A stretch of 64,000 bases of DNA from CAVTYH01 sp963738835. Lineage in GTDB: Bacteria; Planctomycetota; Planctomycetia; Pirellulales; JADZDJ01. Within the stretch, counting starts at the first letter, position 1. Each line of letters opens with the position of its first letter. A model generated the notes under the pieces. That model saw only the letters and a program-made list of their open reading frames with translations. It did no database searches and was not told the DNA's origin. The translations under genes were made by a program, and so were the position numbers. This document shows, piece by piece, positions 9,044 to 17,928 of this stretch. The stretch is from assembly GCA_963738835.1 (NCBI GenBank), contig CAVTYH010000001.1, positions 930,001 through 994,000 on the forward strand. The letters are read 5' to 3'.

Positions 9044-10060
9044 ATGTCTACCGGTACCCTGCCCGTTCTCACGCCTCAAGATTTCACCAGCGATCAAGAT
9101 ATCCGCTGGTGCCCCGGCTGCGGCGACTATTCTATTCTGGCGCAGATGAAAAAAGTGTTGCCCACCTTGGGCGTGCCGCCGGAAAAGATAGTTTTTATTT
9201 CGGGCATCGGCTGCTCCAGCCGGTTTCCGTATTACGTCAACACGTACGGCATGCATTCCATTCACGGTCGCGCTCCAGCCGTGGCGACAGGATTAAAAGC
9301 TTCTCGACCGGACCTGTCGGTGTGGGTTATTACAGGAGACGGCGACGGTCTCTCGATTGGCGGCAATCACCTGATGCATACAATTCGCCGTAATCTGGAC
9401 CTGAACATCGTGCTGTTCAACAACCAGATTTACGGCCTGACCAAGGGTCAGTATTCACCTACCTCGCCACTTGGGAAGATTACCAAAAGCACGCCGGTCG
9501 GCTCGGTCGATAATCCGATTCACCCGCTCTCAATTGCACTCGGTTGTGAAGCAACTTTTGTGGCCCGCTCGATCGATGTTCACACGAAGCATCTAGCCGC
9601 TGTTCTCAAACGAGCCGCGGAACACAAGGGCACGTCGTTCGTCGAGGTCTATCAAAACTGCAACGTGTTCAACGACGGCGCCTTTGAATGGGCGACCAAT
9701 CGTGATATGAAAGCCGAAAACCTGATCGAGCTCGAACATGGCAAGCCCCTCATCTTTGGCAAGAACCGCGACAAGGGTATCCGGCTGAATGGCATGCAGT
9801 TGGAGGTGGTTGAACTTACGAAGGGCATCCAAGAAGATGACCTGCTGTTCCACGATGAGAAGATGCAGGAGCCGAGTCTGGCCTACCTCCTCAGCCGCAT
9901 GAGGCATCCGGAATTCCCCGAGCCCATTGGCATTTTCCGCGCCGTCGATCGGCCGCGCTATGAGGAACGGCTGAATTCACAAATCGAAGAAGCCCGCGCC
10001 AAACGCGTTGGCAATCTCGAAGCGCTGTTCAACTCCGGCGACACGTGGGAAGTAACGTAG
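9044..10060 (+). CDS. korB: 2-oxoacid:ferredoxin oxidoreductase, beta (TPP-binding) subunit
   Basis: 338 aa. The N-terminal WCPGCGDYSIL and SGIGCSSRFPYYVN supply cluster and cofactor cysteines. GDGDGLSIGGNH followed by NNQIYGLTKGQ is the thiamine diphosphate/Mg site, and the SPTSPLGK loop follows it. The subunit completes the KorAB enzyme with the upstream fused subunit. Its presence suggests a ferredoxin-linked TCA step. The gene ends 8 bp from the stop of the convergent nucleotidyltransferase-like gene, leaving almost no room for a terminator. Confidence 0.93.
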   Translation: MSTGTLPVLTPQDFTSDQDIRWCPGCGDYSILAQMKKVLPTLGVPPEKIVFISGIGCSSRFPYYVNTYGMHSIHGRAPAVATGLKASRPDLSVWVITGDGDGLSIGGNHLMHTIRRNLDLNIVLFNNQIYGLTKGQYSPTSPLGKITKSTPVGSVDNPIHPLSIALGCEATFVARSIDVHTKHLAAVLKRAAEHKGTSFVEVYQNCNVFNDGAFEWATNRDMKAENLIELEHGKPLIFGKNRDKGIRLNGMQLEVVELTKGIQEDDLLFHDEKMQEPSLAYLLSRMRHPEFPEPIGIFRAVDRPRYEERLNSQIEEARAKRVGNLEALFNSGDTWEVT

Positions 10061-10068
10061 GACGGATA

Positions 10069-11019
10069 TCAAGCGGGAGCTGTTGGCTTATCTTCATCTA
10101 AGTCTTCACCCCAGAACTCTGATTCTTCGACCATTCCAAATCGTTTGGCTAATTCTGGGTCGGTCGTCACAAGAAGGGCGTAATCGTCCTTTGTGCTGCC
10201 TTCCGGATCGAGCGTTACGCCGGCCACGCGCATGGCTTCTAGCTCTTCAGCCGCTGCTGCCAAACGAGCGATCATGTCATCGATATTCTTCGCTTTAACC
10301 GTCAAAAACTTATTTCGCCAAAGTGTGACATAGCGCTTAATAGTACTAAATACATTGCCCCAAAGTAGCCTGTATTCCTGCTGCACGTAAGGATTTAGTC
10401 GTTCTGCGAAATCGGCCGGTAGTCGGAGTTCTTTGATCAATTCCTGCACGTCCACGAGATCTTTTCCGCGCTCTGTATTGGAAAGTCCGGAAGCAAGTTT
10501 TAATTCAACCAACGTTTCTAGATTCAAGATGCTGATACCGGCGCTTTCGACCGAAACTCCTTTCGGATCTGGAAATGCAACGGGCTTGCGCTTGCCATCA
10601 CCCGGAAATTCTCCGCTAATAAGAAATTCGATCTTCACTCCCGCGTCCGTGTCCCGAAGATGCTTACTATACGAAGAGCGGACGTAACCCAAACCATCCA
10701 ATGCGGCATGAATTTGCTTCAAGCCTTCACGGGTCACGAGAATATCCACGTCCTCTGTAAACCTACGATGACCGTAATGGAACAATGCCATGCCACCAAC
10801 CACGGCGTATGGAATGCCTATTTCATTCAAACGTCTAGCAATCCGCTGCAAGGCGACCTGTACTTTACCTTTGCCTTCAAAGAATAAGCTGCCTTCGCTC
10901 AATGCCCACTCCAAATCTTGATTAAGTCGATCTTCGTATGGAACAAGCTTAGTGCCAGCACTACCGGATGCTGCAGCGGGAGATTTTGCAAGGACCGAAT
11001 TCCCGATAATACTAGCCAT
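10069..11019 (-). CDS. Nucleotidyltransferase-fold protein (AbiEii/MNT-like), stand-alone
   Basis: 316 aa. Residues about 70-95 contain the fold's signature: VVGGMALFHYGHRR followed by TEDVDILV, with the two metal-binding aspartates spaced as D-x-D. KIEFLISG downstream supplies the third acidic position. The rest is helical with an acidic C-terminus (WGEDLDEDKPTAPA). Proteins of this type include type IV toxins such as AbiEii and housekeeping nucleotidyltransferases. No antitoxin-like partner gene is adjacent: korB converges on one side and an SDR gene lies on the other. Function is therefore unassigned beyond the fold. Confidence 0.7.
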   Translation of the reverse strand: MASIIGNSVLAKSPAAASGSAGTKLVPYEDRLNQDLEWALSEGSLFFEGKGKVQVALQRIARRLNEIGIPYAVVGGMALFHYGHRRFTEDVDILVTREGLKQIHAALDGLGYVRSSYSKHLRDTDAGVKIEFLISGEFPGDGKRKPVAFPDPKGVSVESAGISILNLETLVELKLASGLSNTERGKDLVDVQELIKELRLPADFAERLNPYVQQEYRLLWGNVFSTIKRYVTLWRNKFLTVKAKNIDDMIARLAAAAEELEAMRVAGVTLDPEGSTKDDYALLVTTDPELAKRFGMVEESEFWGEDLDEDKPTAPA

Positions 11020-11116
11020 TTTGCACCATACAGATCAACTCGTTGCGACCCGTTGAATTATAACCCGCTGTGGCGACTTTTGCGGCTCGAATTTTGTAAT
11101 TCGGAATACGCCCCAC

Positions 11117-11848
11117 TCACACAAATTCCTGCATGGTCGGCTTGATAATCATTTCGTGGACATGAGCCCGCGGTGGCAAAGTGGTGACCATCAGCACTGC
11201 GGTCGCTATGTCTTCCGGCTGGAGCATTCGGGCACGATACTCCGCGGTCACGGGCTTGGGGCGGTTTTCGAGGATCGGTGTGTCGACTTCGCCCGGGCAG
11301 ATGGCCGTTACCCGAATGCCGTTAAAGCCTTCTTCGTTGGCCACGGCGGTTGACAGTGCTGTCATGGCGAATTTTGAAGCCGAATAGGCTACCCCGCCGA
11401 GTTTCCAAGCCCGCTTTCCGCTTGTGGAAGAAATGTTGATGATCAGACCATCGTGTCGCTCGCGCATCTGCGGCAGCACGCAGTGAATGCAGTTGTAGGC
11501 GCCGGTGGCGTTGATCGCAAACACCTGGTCCCATTGCTTGGGCTGCATGTCGGACATCATGCGAGTCTTGATGTTGACCCCCGCGCCGTTCACCAGAATG
11601 TGAACCGGCCCGACTTTTTCCGCGACCCAAGCGAACAGCTTGTTCACGCTGGCGCGATCGCCGACATCGACTTCGTGATATTCGATGGCCGGCTGTCCGG
11701 TGAATTGCTGCGCCGCGGCGCGGAGTTTATCCGCCTGTCGGCCGGCGATCACCACTTTGCAGCCCTCCGCCGCAAACGCTTTGGCAATCGCCGCACCGAT
11801 GCCCCCACCGCCGCCTGTAATTACCGCTGTCTTGCCTTTGAGCCTCAT
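11117..11848 (-). CDS. Short-chain dehydrogenase/reductase (SDR)
   Basis: About 243 aa from MRLKGKTAVITGG at 11848, preceded by an AGGTG site six bases upstream. A GTG nine bases earlier is the alternative. The sequence has the glycine-rich cofactor loop TGGGGGIG, NGAG after beta-4, catalytic Ser in ISSTSG, and YSASK carrying the Tyr/Lys pair. ICPGEVDTPI is the usual loop after beta-6. Length and motifs fit a classical NAD(P)-dependent SDR, and the substrate is not predictable. It is divergent from putA with 137 bp between starts, so a shared control region is possible. Confidence 0.9.
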   Translation of the reverse strand: MRLKGKTAVITGGGGGIGAAIAKAFAAEGCKVVIAGRQADKLRAAAQQFTGQPAIEYHEVDVGDRASVNKLFAWVAEKVGPVHILVNGAGVNIKTRMMSDMQPKQWDQVFAINATGAYNCIHCVLPQMRERHDGLIINISSTSGKRAWKLGGVAYSASKFAMTALSTAVANEEGFNGIRVTAICPGEVDTPILENRPKPVTAEYRARMLQPEDIATAVLMVTTLPPRAHVHEMIIKPTMQEFV

Positions 11849-11985
11849 GAAATGCACCTGGGTGTGTCAATCTTCGACTGGTTTGTTGCCCAGCGTACAA
11901 TGTTGTAAGCGATCTTGGCAGCCGCCGCAATTCGGTGGCCGGCAAAGCGTGCGATTTTCGAGCGGCGATTTTCCCTGAGAACACG

Positions 11986-14784
11986 ATGGCTTCCGCCTCG
12001 CATCTTCACAGCGATGAGTTTTCTGCGCACGATCTGGCGGCGATCGAACGCGGCACGCAAACCATTGGCCGGTACCTGTTCGAGCATCTCGATGTTCGCC
12101 GTCCCAAGGTTTGGGACCGCCGCTGGTGGGACGACCGCATCATGGCCTGGGCGATGAACGATGAAGCGGTGAAGGTGCAGCTGTTCCGCTTCATCGACGT
12201 GCTGCCGATGCTGAATTCGCCGGAGGCCATCGCGCAGCATCTGGAGGAATACCTGGACGACGTTCACGATCGTCTGCCCGGCGCGGCCCGATTTGGTTTG
12301 GTGGTCGCTACGCCCACGTCGCTGGGCCGCCGCACGTTAGCCGCCGCCGCCCGTCGCAACGCGCTGGCTCATGCCCGGCGTTTCATCGCGGGGGCCGACG
12401 CCAAAGAAGTGCTGGCCGCCGCACTGCGCGAGCGGCGGCTAAAGCGGGCTTTCACGATCGACGTGCTGGGCGAAGCCGTGGCCAGCGATGTGGAAGCCGA
12501 CCGCTGGCGGCAATCGTATCTCGATCTGATTGAAAACCTGGGACCCACCGTGAACGCCTGGCCGGAGATTCCGCAGATCGATCGCGACATGCAGGGTCCG
12601 CTGCCGCGCGTCAATGTTTCGATCAAGCTCTCGGCGCTCGACAGCCAGTTCGATCCGATCGATCCGGCCGGCAGTCTCGATCGCGCGGCATCTCGGCTGC
12701 GACCGATTTTACGGGCTGCGCGAAAGCAGCACGCGCATGTGCATGTCGATATGGAATCGTACCGCACGAAAGATCTGACGCTGCACGTGTTTCAAAGCGT
12801 GTTGATGGAAGACGAGTTTCGCGACTTGGCCGATGTGGGCATCGTCATTCAGTGCTATTTGCGAGATGCGGAGGCGGACATCGTTCAGCTTTGCGATTGG
12901 GCTCGCCGCCGCGGCACGCCGGTTTGGGTGCGGTTGGTGAAGGGGGCGTATTGGGATTATGAAACCGTCCAGGCCCGCGCCACCGGTTGGCCGGTGCCGG
13001 TGTTCCAACAGAAATGGGAATCGGATGCCAACTTCGAACGGCTGACGCGATTCGTGATGCTGAACCACGAACACTTGCGGCCGGCGCTGGGCAGCCATAA
13101 CATCCGTTCGCTCGCCCACGGCATTGCCGCCGCGGAACATCTTGGCTTGCCACGCGAAGCGTTCGAGCTGCAAATGCTCTACGGCATGGCCGACGCCGAA
13201 AAGCAGGCGCTGGTCGATGCCGGCTATCGACTGCGAATTTACATGCCCTACGGCGAACTGATTCCCGGCATGGCGTATTTGGTGCGGCGGTTGTTGGAAA
13301 ACACCTCGAACGATTCTTTTCTGCGTGCGAGTTTTACCGAACAGGTCTCGCCGGAGGTTTTGCTGATGAATCCGCTGGAACACGCCGCCGCATCCAAGGG
13401 GCAGGCGACGAATTCTGAGACGAACGATTCGCCGATCCGATTGAAATATCGCGAATCGGCCGATGACCTGCCGCCGTTTGCCAACGAGCCGGCAATCGAT
13501 TTCGCCCAAGAAATAAATCGCGATGCCATGCGCACCGCGCTGGCGGAGGTGAAATCGCAATTCGGCCGGTCTTATCCGCTGGTGATCGACGGCGAGAACG
13601 TGGAAACGAACTCGGAAATCTTTTCCCGCAATCCGTCCGATATTTCGCAAGCGGTCGGCATTGTGGCGGCCGGCGAAAAGCACCACGCACTGGCAGCGGT
13701 TGCGGGGGCGAAGGAAGCGCTTGCCGAATGGTCGCAACTCGGTGCCCGGCGTCGTGCGGAATGTTTGCTGGCAGCCGCCGCGGCCATGCGCCGCCGGCGA
13801 TTCGAATTGGCCGCGTGGGAAATTTTCGAATGCGGCAAAAGTTGGCGTGAAGCCGATGGCGACGTTTGCGAAGCGATCGACTTTTGCGAATACTACGCCC
13901 GCGCTGCGATCGAACTCGATCGCCCGCCGGAAGTGCTAGTGCCCGGCGAAGAAAATCGCACACTGTACATTCCGCGCGGCGTGGCGGCGATCATCGCCCC
14001 GTGGAATTTTCCGCTGGCCATTCTGACCGGCATGACCACCGCAGCACTGGCCACCGGCAACACGGTGGTCATGAAGCCCTCGGAAGAATCGAGCGTCGTG
14101 GCTGCCAAGCTGATGGAAATCTTCCGCGAGATCGAACTGCCGCCGGGCGTCGCGCACTTTCTGCCCGGCAAGGGGGAAGTGGTCGGCGCCGCGCTGGTCG
14201 AACATCCCGACGTCGCGCTGGTTGCCTTCACCGGCTCCCGCGCGGTCGGACTGGAAATCAATCGCCGAGCCGCCGAAGTTTCGGCGCAAGGCATCAGTTA
14301 CGTGAAGCACGTGATTTGCGAAATGGGGGGCAAGAACGCCATCATCGTCGATGACGACGCCGATCTGGACGAAGCAGTGCTCGGCGTCGTCAAAAGCGCT
14401 TTCGGATATCAAGGCCAAAAATGCTCGGCTTGCTCTCGCTGTATTGTGTTATCGCCGGTGTACGATGCGTTTCTGTCACGGCTGGTTGAGGCAACCCGCA
14501 GCTTGAAGGTGGGAACCGCCGATGATCCGGCGACGAGTGTGGGACCAGTGATCGATGCCGGCAGTGTACAGCGAATCAAAGACTACATCGATATCGGCCG
14601 GCGCAGAAGTAAGGGAATTATTGGCCGTCGATGTCGGCGAACTTGCAAGTCAAGGCAATTTTATCGGACCGCATATCTTCGCCGACGTCAATCCCAACAG
14701 TCGGTTGGCGCAGGAGGAAATCTTTGGTCCAGTGCTGGCCGTGATTCGCGCTGGCGACTTGTCCGAAGCGATTCGGATCGCTAA
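11986..14784 (+). CDS. putA: Proline dehydrogenase / glutamate-semialdehyde dehydrogenase, first frame segment
   Basis: The start MASASHLHSDEF at 11986 is preferred to an upstream in-frame start at 11935. Residues about 150-490 form the FAD-dependent proline dehydrogenase barrel, with VSIKLSAL, DMESYRTKDLTL, VRLVKGAYWDYE, GSHNIRS and YMPYGELIPGMAYLVRR. An aldehyde dehydrogenase domain begins near residue 560, with APWNFPLAI, FTGSRAVG, the catalytic Glu in CEMGGKN and the catalytic Cys in GQKCSACSR. It lacks the N-terminal ribbon-helix-helix repressor domain of E. coli PutA. Homology leaves this frame at about 14600 (after DYIDIGR) and resumes one frame over. The joined protein is about 1,025 aa and oxidises proline to glutamate. 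Residues after 14600 in this frame are not meaningful. Confidence 0.9.
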   Translation: MASASHLHSDEFSAHDLAAIERGTQTIGRYLFEHLDVRRPKVWDRRWWDDRIMAWAMNDEAVKVQLFRFIDVLPMLNSPEAIAQHLEEYLDDVHDRLPGAARFGLVVATPTSLGRRTLAAAARRNALAHARRFIAGADAKEVLAAALRERRLKRAFTIDVLGEAVASDVEADRWRQSYLDLIENLGPTVNAWPEIPQIDRDMQGPLPRVNVSIKLSALDSQFDPIDPAGSLDRAASRLRPILRAARKQHAHVHVDMESYRTKDLTLHVFQSVLMEDEFRDLADVGIVIQCYLRDAEADIVQLCDWARRRGTPVWVRLVKGAYWDYETVQARATGWPVPVFQQKWESDANFERLTRFVMLNHEHLRPALGSHNIRSLAHGIAAAEHLGLPREAFELQMLYGMADAEKQALVDAGYRLRIYMPYGELIPGMAYLVRRLLENTSNDSFLRASFTEQVSPEVLLMNPLEHAAASKGQATNSETNDSPIRLKYRESADDLPPFANEPAIDFAQEINRDAMRTALAEVKSQFGRSYPLVIDGENVETNSEIFSRNPSDISQAVGIVAAGEKHHALAAVAGAKEALAEWSQLGARRRAECLLAAAAAMRRRRFELAAWEIFECGKSWREADGDVCEAIDFCEYYARAAIELDRPPEVLVPGEENRTLYIPRGVAAIIAPWNFPLAILTGMTTAALATGNTVVMKPSEESSVVAAKLMEIFREIELPPGVAHFLPGKGEVVGAALVEHPDVALVAFTGSRAVGLEINRRAAEVSAQGISYVKHVICEMGGKNAIIVDDDADLDEAVLGVVKSAFGYQGQKCSACSRCIVLSPVYDAFLSRLVEATRSLKVGTADDPATSVGPVIDAGSVQRIKDYIDIGRRRSKGIIGRRCRRTCKSRQFYRTAYLRRRQSQQSVGAGGNLWSSAGRDSRWRLVRSDSDR

Positions 14785-15061
14785 CTCCACCAATTACGCT
14801 TTAACGGGCGGCATTTACTCCCGCAGCCCGGCGAACTTGGACCGTGCTTGTCGGGAAATGATGGTTGGTAATTTGTATCTGAACCGGCCCATCACCGGCG
14901 CACTGGTGGGTCGCCAGCCGTTTGGCGGCTTCAAACTTTCGGGCACTGGCAGCAAAGCCGGCGGGCCAGATTATTTGTTGCAGTTTGTAATTCCCCGCAC
15001 GATCACCGAACACACCATGCGCCGCGGCTTCGCGCCACCAACTGCCGAACACGGCGAATAA
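14555..15061 (+). CDS. putA: PutA C-terminal frame segment (end of aldehyde dehydrogenase domain)
   Basis: This frame carries the rest of the ALDH domain: GNFIGPHIFADV, AQEEIFGPVLAV, TNYALTGGIYSR, NLYLNRPITGALVGRQPFGG and SGTGSKAGGPDYL. The true junction is near 14596-14603, where removing one base from the CCGGCGC stretch gives a continuous IGRAEVREL. The first residues of this frame (before about 14600) are antiparallel noise. A single-base indel in an otherwise perfect enzyme argues for a sequencing error or a very recent mutation. Confidence 0.85.
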   Translation: MPAVYSESKTTSISAGAEVRELLAVDVGELASQGNFIGPHIFADVNPNSRLAQEEIFGPVLAVIRAGDLSEAIRIANSTNYALTGGIYSRSPANLDRACREMMVGNLYLNRPITGALVGRQPFGGFKLSGTGSKAGGPDYLLQFVIPRTITEHTMRRGFAPPTAEHGE

Positions 15062-15098
15062 GTGTAGCGGCCGGGCTCCGCCTGGCGCTGAGCGTAGA
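15062..15098. repeat. Half copy of the GTGTAGCGG palindromic element
   Basis: Right after the putA stop, GTGTAGCGGCCGGGCTCCGC matches the left arm of the complete palindromic element at 46026-46102. No complementary right arm follows here, so this looks like a truncated copy. It lies in the 73-bp space between putA and the convergent dapL. Confidence 0.5.
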
Positions 15099-15134
15099 GC
15101 AATGTCAGCATCGCCGGTCACTAATCGTACGCTC

Positions 15135-16367
15135 TTAAAAAACCGGCTTTAGTTGTTTCAATCGCGCTTCAGTTTCGGCCATCAGAGCGTCTTCAAGTTT
15201 TTCATCCGGCGCTTCGTAAGTAACGGAGAAACGCAGAAATGGTCCGGCGTCGTCCCAGGGGACAGTGATGATCGAGTGTTCGTTAATCAGATATTGGCTG
15301 CACGTCTCGGCGTTTTCAAACGTCGGGACGCCAGCCAATCCTTTCGGCGAGCGGGTGTAAAGAAAATACGTGCCGCCGGGCATTTTGCAGGTGAAACCGC
15401 AACGGCTCAGGGCATTGACAAGCTTTCTCAGGCGTCGTTCATACTTGGCCCGCGCTTGGGTGGGAATCGAATCGTCATCCAGGGCTGCCGCTGCAGTACG
15501 CTGAATGGCAATGAACTGGCCTGAGTCGCTGTTGTCTTTGACATCGGAAAATGCGCGCACAATCCGCTCGTGGCCGCAAACCCACCCCAACCGCCAGCCG
15601 ATCATGTGGAAGCCTTTCGACATCGAATGGATTTCCACGCCCACTTCTTTCGCCCCTGGCACACTCAAAAAACTGTGCGGCGGCCGATCGTAACTGAGCA
15701 TGCCGTGGGCCGCGTCTTGAATCACGACGATTTTGTGCTTGAGCGCAAACTCAACGACCCGCTTATAAAAATCCGGCGTAGCAGTCTTTCCCGTAGGGCT
15801 GTTGGGATAACACAAGACCAGCAACTTCGTGCGACCTAAAACATCGGCTGGAATCGAATCGAGATCTGGAAAGAAATCATTCTCCGCCAACAGGGGCAGC
15901 CGATGCACCGAGCCGCCGTAATATTTGGTGTGCGTGCCCGCCACGGGATAACCGGGCACGGTCATCAGTGTGACGTCTCCGGGATTGATGAACGCCGCTG
16001 GTAGCATCGCCAGCGCTGTTTTTGAACCGATGCAGTGATTCACCTCAGTCGCCGGATCGAGCTTCACGCCAAAGTTCCGTTCCATAAACCGCGCGGCCGC
16101 TTCTTTGTATTCCGCAATGCCGTTGTCGGCATACCCCCGGTTCTCCGGCCGGTTGATTTCGCGGGCCATCACCGCCCGAACGCTTTCGGGTGCCATTTCG
16201 TCGTTCTCGCCGATGCCGAAATCAATCAGCTTCCGCTGCGGATAATCGGCCAGCGCCTTCCGCTTGGCCCGTTTGATCTTTTCGAACTTATAGATTTCGG
16301 TTCCTTTGCCGTAATTGGCGCCGCCAATACGTTCAGCAAACTTGGTCTGAAAATAGGGGTCGGACAT
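15135..16367 (-). CDS. dapL: LL-diaminopimelate aminotransferase
   Basis: 410 aa, a fold-type I PLP aminotransferase. The start ERIGGANYGKGTEIYKFEKI and DFGIGENDEMAP are characteristic of DapL. SMSKGFHMIGWRLGW carries the PLP lysine near residue 250, CYPNSPTGKTA the cofactor/substrate Asn, and FLRFSVTYEAP the C-terminal Arg. DapL converts tetrahydrodipicolinate directly to LL-diaminopimelate in lysine and peptidoglycan precursor synthesis, the route known from plants, Chlamydiae and Planctomycetota. The frame is intact. It ends 73 bp from the putA stop (convergent). Confidence 0.93.
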   Translation of the reverse strand: MSDPYFQTKFAERIGGANYGKGTEIYKFEKIKRAKRKALADYPQRKLIDFGIGENDEMAPESVRAVMAREINRPENRGYADNGIAEYKEAAARFMERNFGVKLDPATEVNHCIGSKTALAMLPAAFINPGDVTLMTVPGYPVAGTHTKYYGGSVHRLPLLAENDFFPDLDSIPADVLGRTKLLVLCYPNSPTGKTATPDFYKRVVEFALKHKIVVIQDAAHGMLSYDRPPHSFLSVPGAKEVGVEIHSMSKGFHMIGWRLGWVCGHERIVRAFSDVKDNSDSGQFIAIQRTAAAALDDDSIPTQARAKYERRLRKLVNALSRCGFTCKMPGGTYFLYTRSPKGLAGVPTFENAETCSQYLINEHSIITVPWDDAGPFLRFSVTYEAPDEKLEDALMAETEARLKQLKPVF

Positions 16368-16719
16368 GGGATAGTTCGTCGTCAGTGGTCCGTGGTTAAC
16401 AGCCCGTCAGCAGTCAAAATATTGCGTGGCCCGATCGTATCGGTCGGGGCCAAACGTCAACACAACAGCTTCTAATTAGAAGAGAGTGTAACGTATCTAA
16501 CGGTTCGCGACGGGACAAGCCGTTTTACGGCAAGTTTAGCGCTCGCTGAATGCGGAGCACCGCGCTCTGCGTCCAGCAGCATCATACAGCCGGAACAACT
16601 GCCAGCCGCTGGCGTGCGATCAATCAAAGGGTAGCGCAGTGCAGATCCCTGAATTGGTAGAGATTGTCCCAGTCCTCAGGTTCTATCCATTGCCGATCAA
16701 CATTCGATTCGGCGGGTCG
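16368..16719. other. 352-bp gap between dapL start and the giant gene's end
   Basis: No gene was seen. At about 16383-16400 there is a CAGTGGTCCGTGGT stretch matching the repeat family found near 52.0, 52.6 and 54.3 kb. The rest would hold the dapL promoter (reading left) and the 3' end of the giant gene's transcript. No strong terminator hairpin was recognised. Confidence 0.4.
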
Positions 16720-17928
16720 TCACGCCTTTGTTCCCTCAAGGAGGATATCTTCCAGCAAATCGTCAGCAGCTTCGCTGTTACTGAAGCGGCAGGTACGATC
16801 GGAGTCGAAGGAACTGAGCGCCAGATCCACCGCATGGGATGCTAACAGGCGTGGTGTCGCCGCGTCAGTCAGCCGCTGGATGGTCGTCGCCAACGGAGCG
16901 GACGTTCCGTGACCCTGAGACTCGTGATGCATTCCGACCGACGATCCAAAATCAACAAAGGCCCTCGAATTTGCAAGGTTGCTGAAGAAAGCATTCGACG
17001 GGCGAATTTCAGGCAATTCGCTGGCCGATATTTGTGCTACCGGTAACTCACTGGCAACTGAATCAGTCGACACGAGCGTCGTCGCCGCACTGCTAAAGCT
17101 CGTTATTGTTTCGGAATCGGCCTTGGCAAAGGCTGTGAGCTGAGTTGTGGGAGTTTCCCGCACGGTATTGTCTCCGGCCAACTCACCTTGTTCGAGCACG
17201 GTATCGTCCGCAGCTGCATATTCCTCTTTATCTGATGATGAGCTGTAGACAATGACCGGGCTATCCGAATTGAGTGCCGCGGCGGCGCTCGTCTCCGAGT
17301 CGGCCGAACCGCTTCCACTGCCTCCACCACTGCCGCTGCCAGCACCGGCGAGCTCGTCGAGCAAGCCCTGGAGATCGCGATTCGTCAACGCATTGTCGCC
17401 GTCGAAATCAGCAATGGCAATGAATTGGGCTGGGCTGAGCGGATGCGTTGCCAGGTATGTGGGGATGTTAGTCAGCGCGGTTAGCATTACCGGAAAATCT
17501 GCTTCGGTCACTTGACCGTCCAGGTTGAAATCGCCTTTCAAGAACGTGTAGGCAATGCCCGTCTGGGCGTTATTGTCAGCGGTCCAAATCAGACCACCTT
17601 CATTTGGATCCACGGGGGAAATATTTAGTGGAATGAAACCGGAGTGATCGGACGCCAACACAGTGAACGGCAGATTGGCGATCGTGCCGCTGGAATTCGG
17701 GCTGGCGTGCAGCAGGTTATTGAACAGGGCCACCCGCAGAGCGTCTTGCGCCGGGGTGCAGGATGTTGGTGGCGATACTCCACCCGTCGGCTGAAGTCCA
17801 GAACGAACCCAGCATGGTCTGCGGGTTAACCGGCGGCGAGAACGCCAGGAACGTCGGGTCAAAACTGATGTCGAAGGTTGCGCCATAGACTTGCGCACTT
17901 GGTTCCACGCTAACACTGACCGCCACAT
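16720..17928 (-). CDS. Giant secreted protein, segment 5 of 5 (C-terminal dockerin-like module and tail)
   Basis: True coding begins near 17757 with QDALRVALFNNLLHASPNSS, which finishes the cohesin-like unit. A dockerin-like pair follows (GDFNLDGQVTEADFPVML and ADFDGDNALTNRDLQGLLDE, about 17540-17350). Next come a Gly/Ser linker (GSGSGGGSGSGS) and a Ser/Thr/Ala-rich region. The last 45 residues are amphipathic and acidic (ASHAVDLALSSFDS, ADDLLEDILLEGTKA), with a layout resembling the C-terminus of the Kelch/dockerin protein ending at 38803. This may be a surface-sorting or complex-binding tail (inference). Confidence 0.8.
   Translation of the reverse strand: MWRSVLAWNQVRKSMAQPSTSVLTRRSWRSRRRLTRRPCWVRSGLQPTGGVSPPTSCTPAQDALRVALFNNLLHASPNSSGTIANLPFTVLASDHSGFIPLNISPVDPNEGGLIWTADNNAQTGIAYTFLKGDFNLDGQVTEADFPVMLTALTNIPTYLATHPLSPAQFIAIADFDGDNALTNRDLQGLLDELAGAGSGSGGGSGSGSADSETSAAAALNSDSPVIVYSSSSDKEEYAAADDTVLEQGELAGDNTVRETPTTQLTAFAKADSETITSFSSAATTLVSTDSVASELPVAQISASELPEIRPSNAFFSNLANSRAFVDFGSSVGMHHESQGHGTSAPLATTIQRLTDAATPRLLASHAVDLALSSFDSDRTCRFSNSEAADDLLEDILLEGTKA

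Noticed and set aside
12709..13737. 342-aa minus-strand open frame opposite putA
   Set aside because: It lies antisense to the clearly conserved proline dehydrogenase domain and has no recognisable features.
14596..14610. Programmed frameshift in putA
   Set aside because: No slippery heptamer or downstream pseudoknot was seen, and other conserved genes show the same single-base pattern. An indel is simpler.
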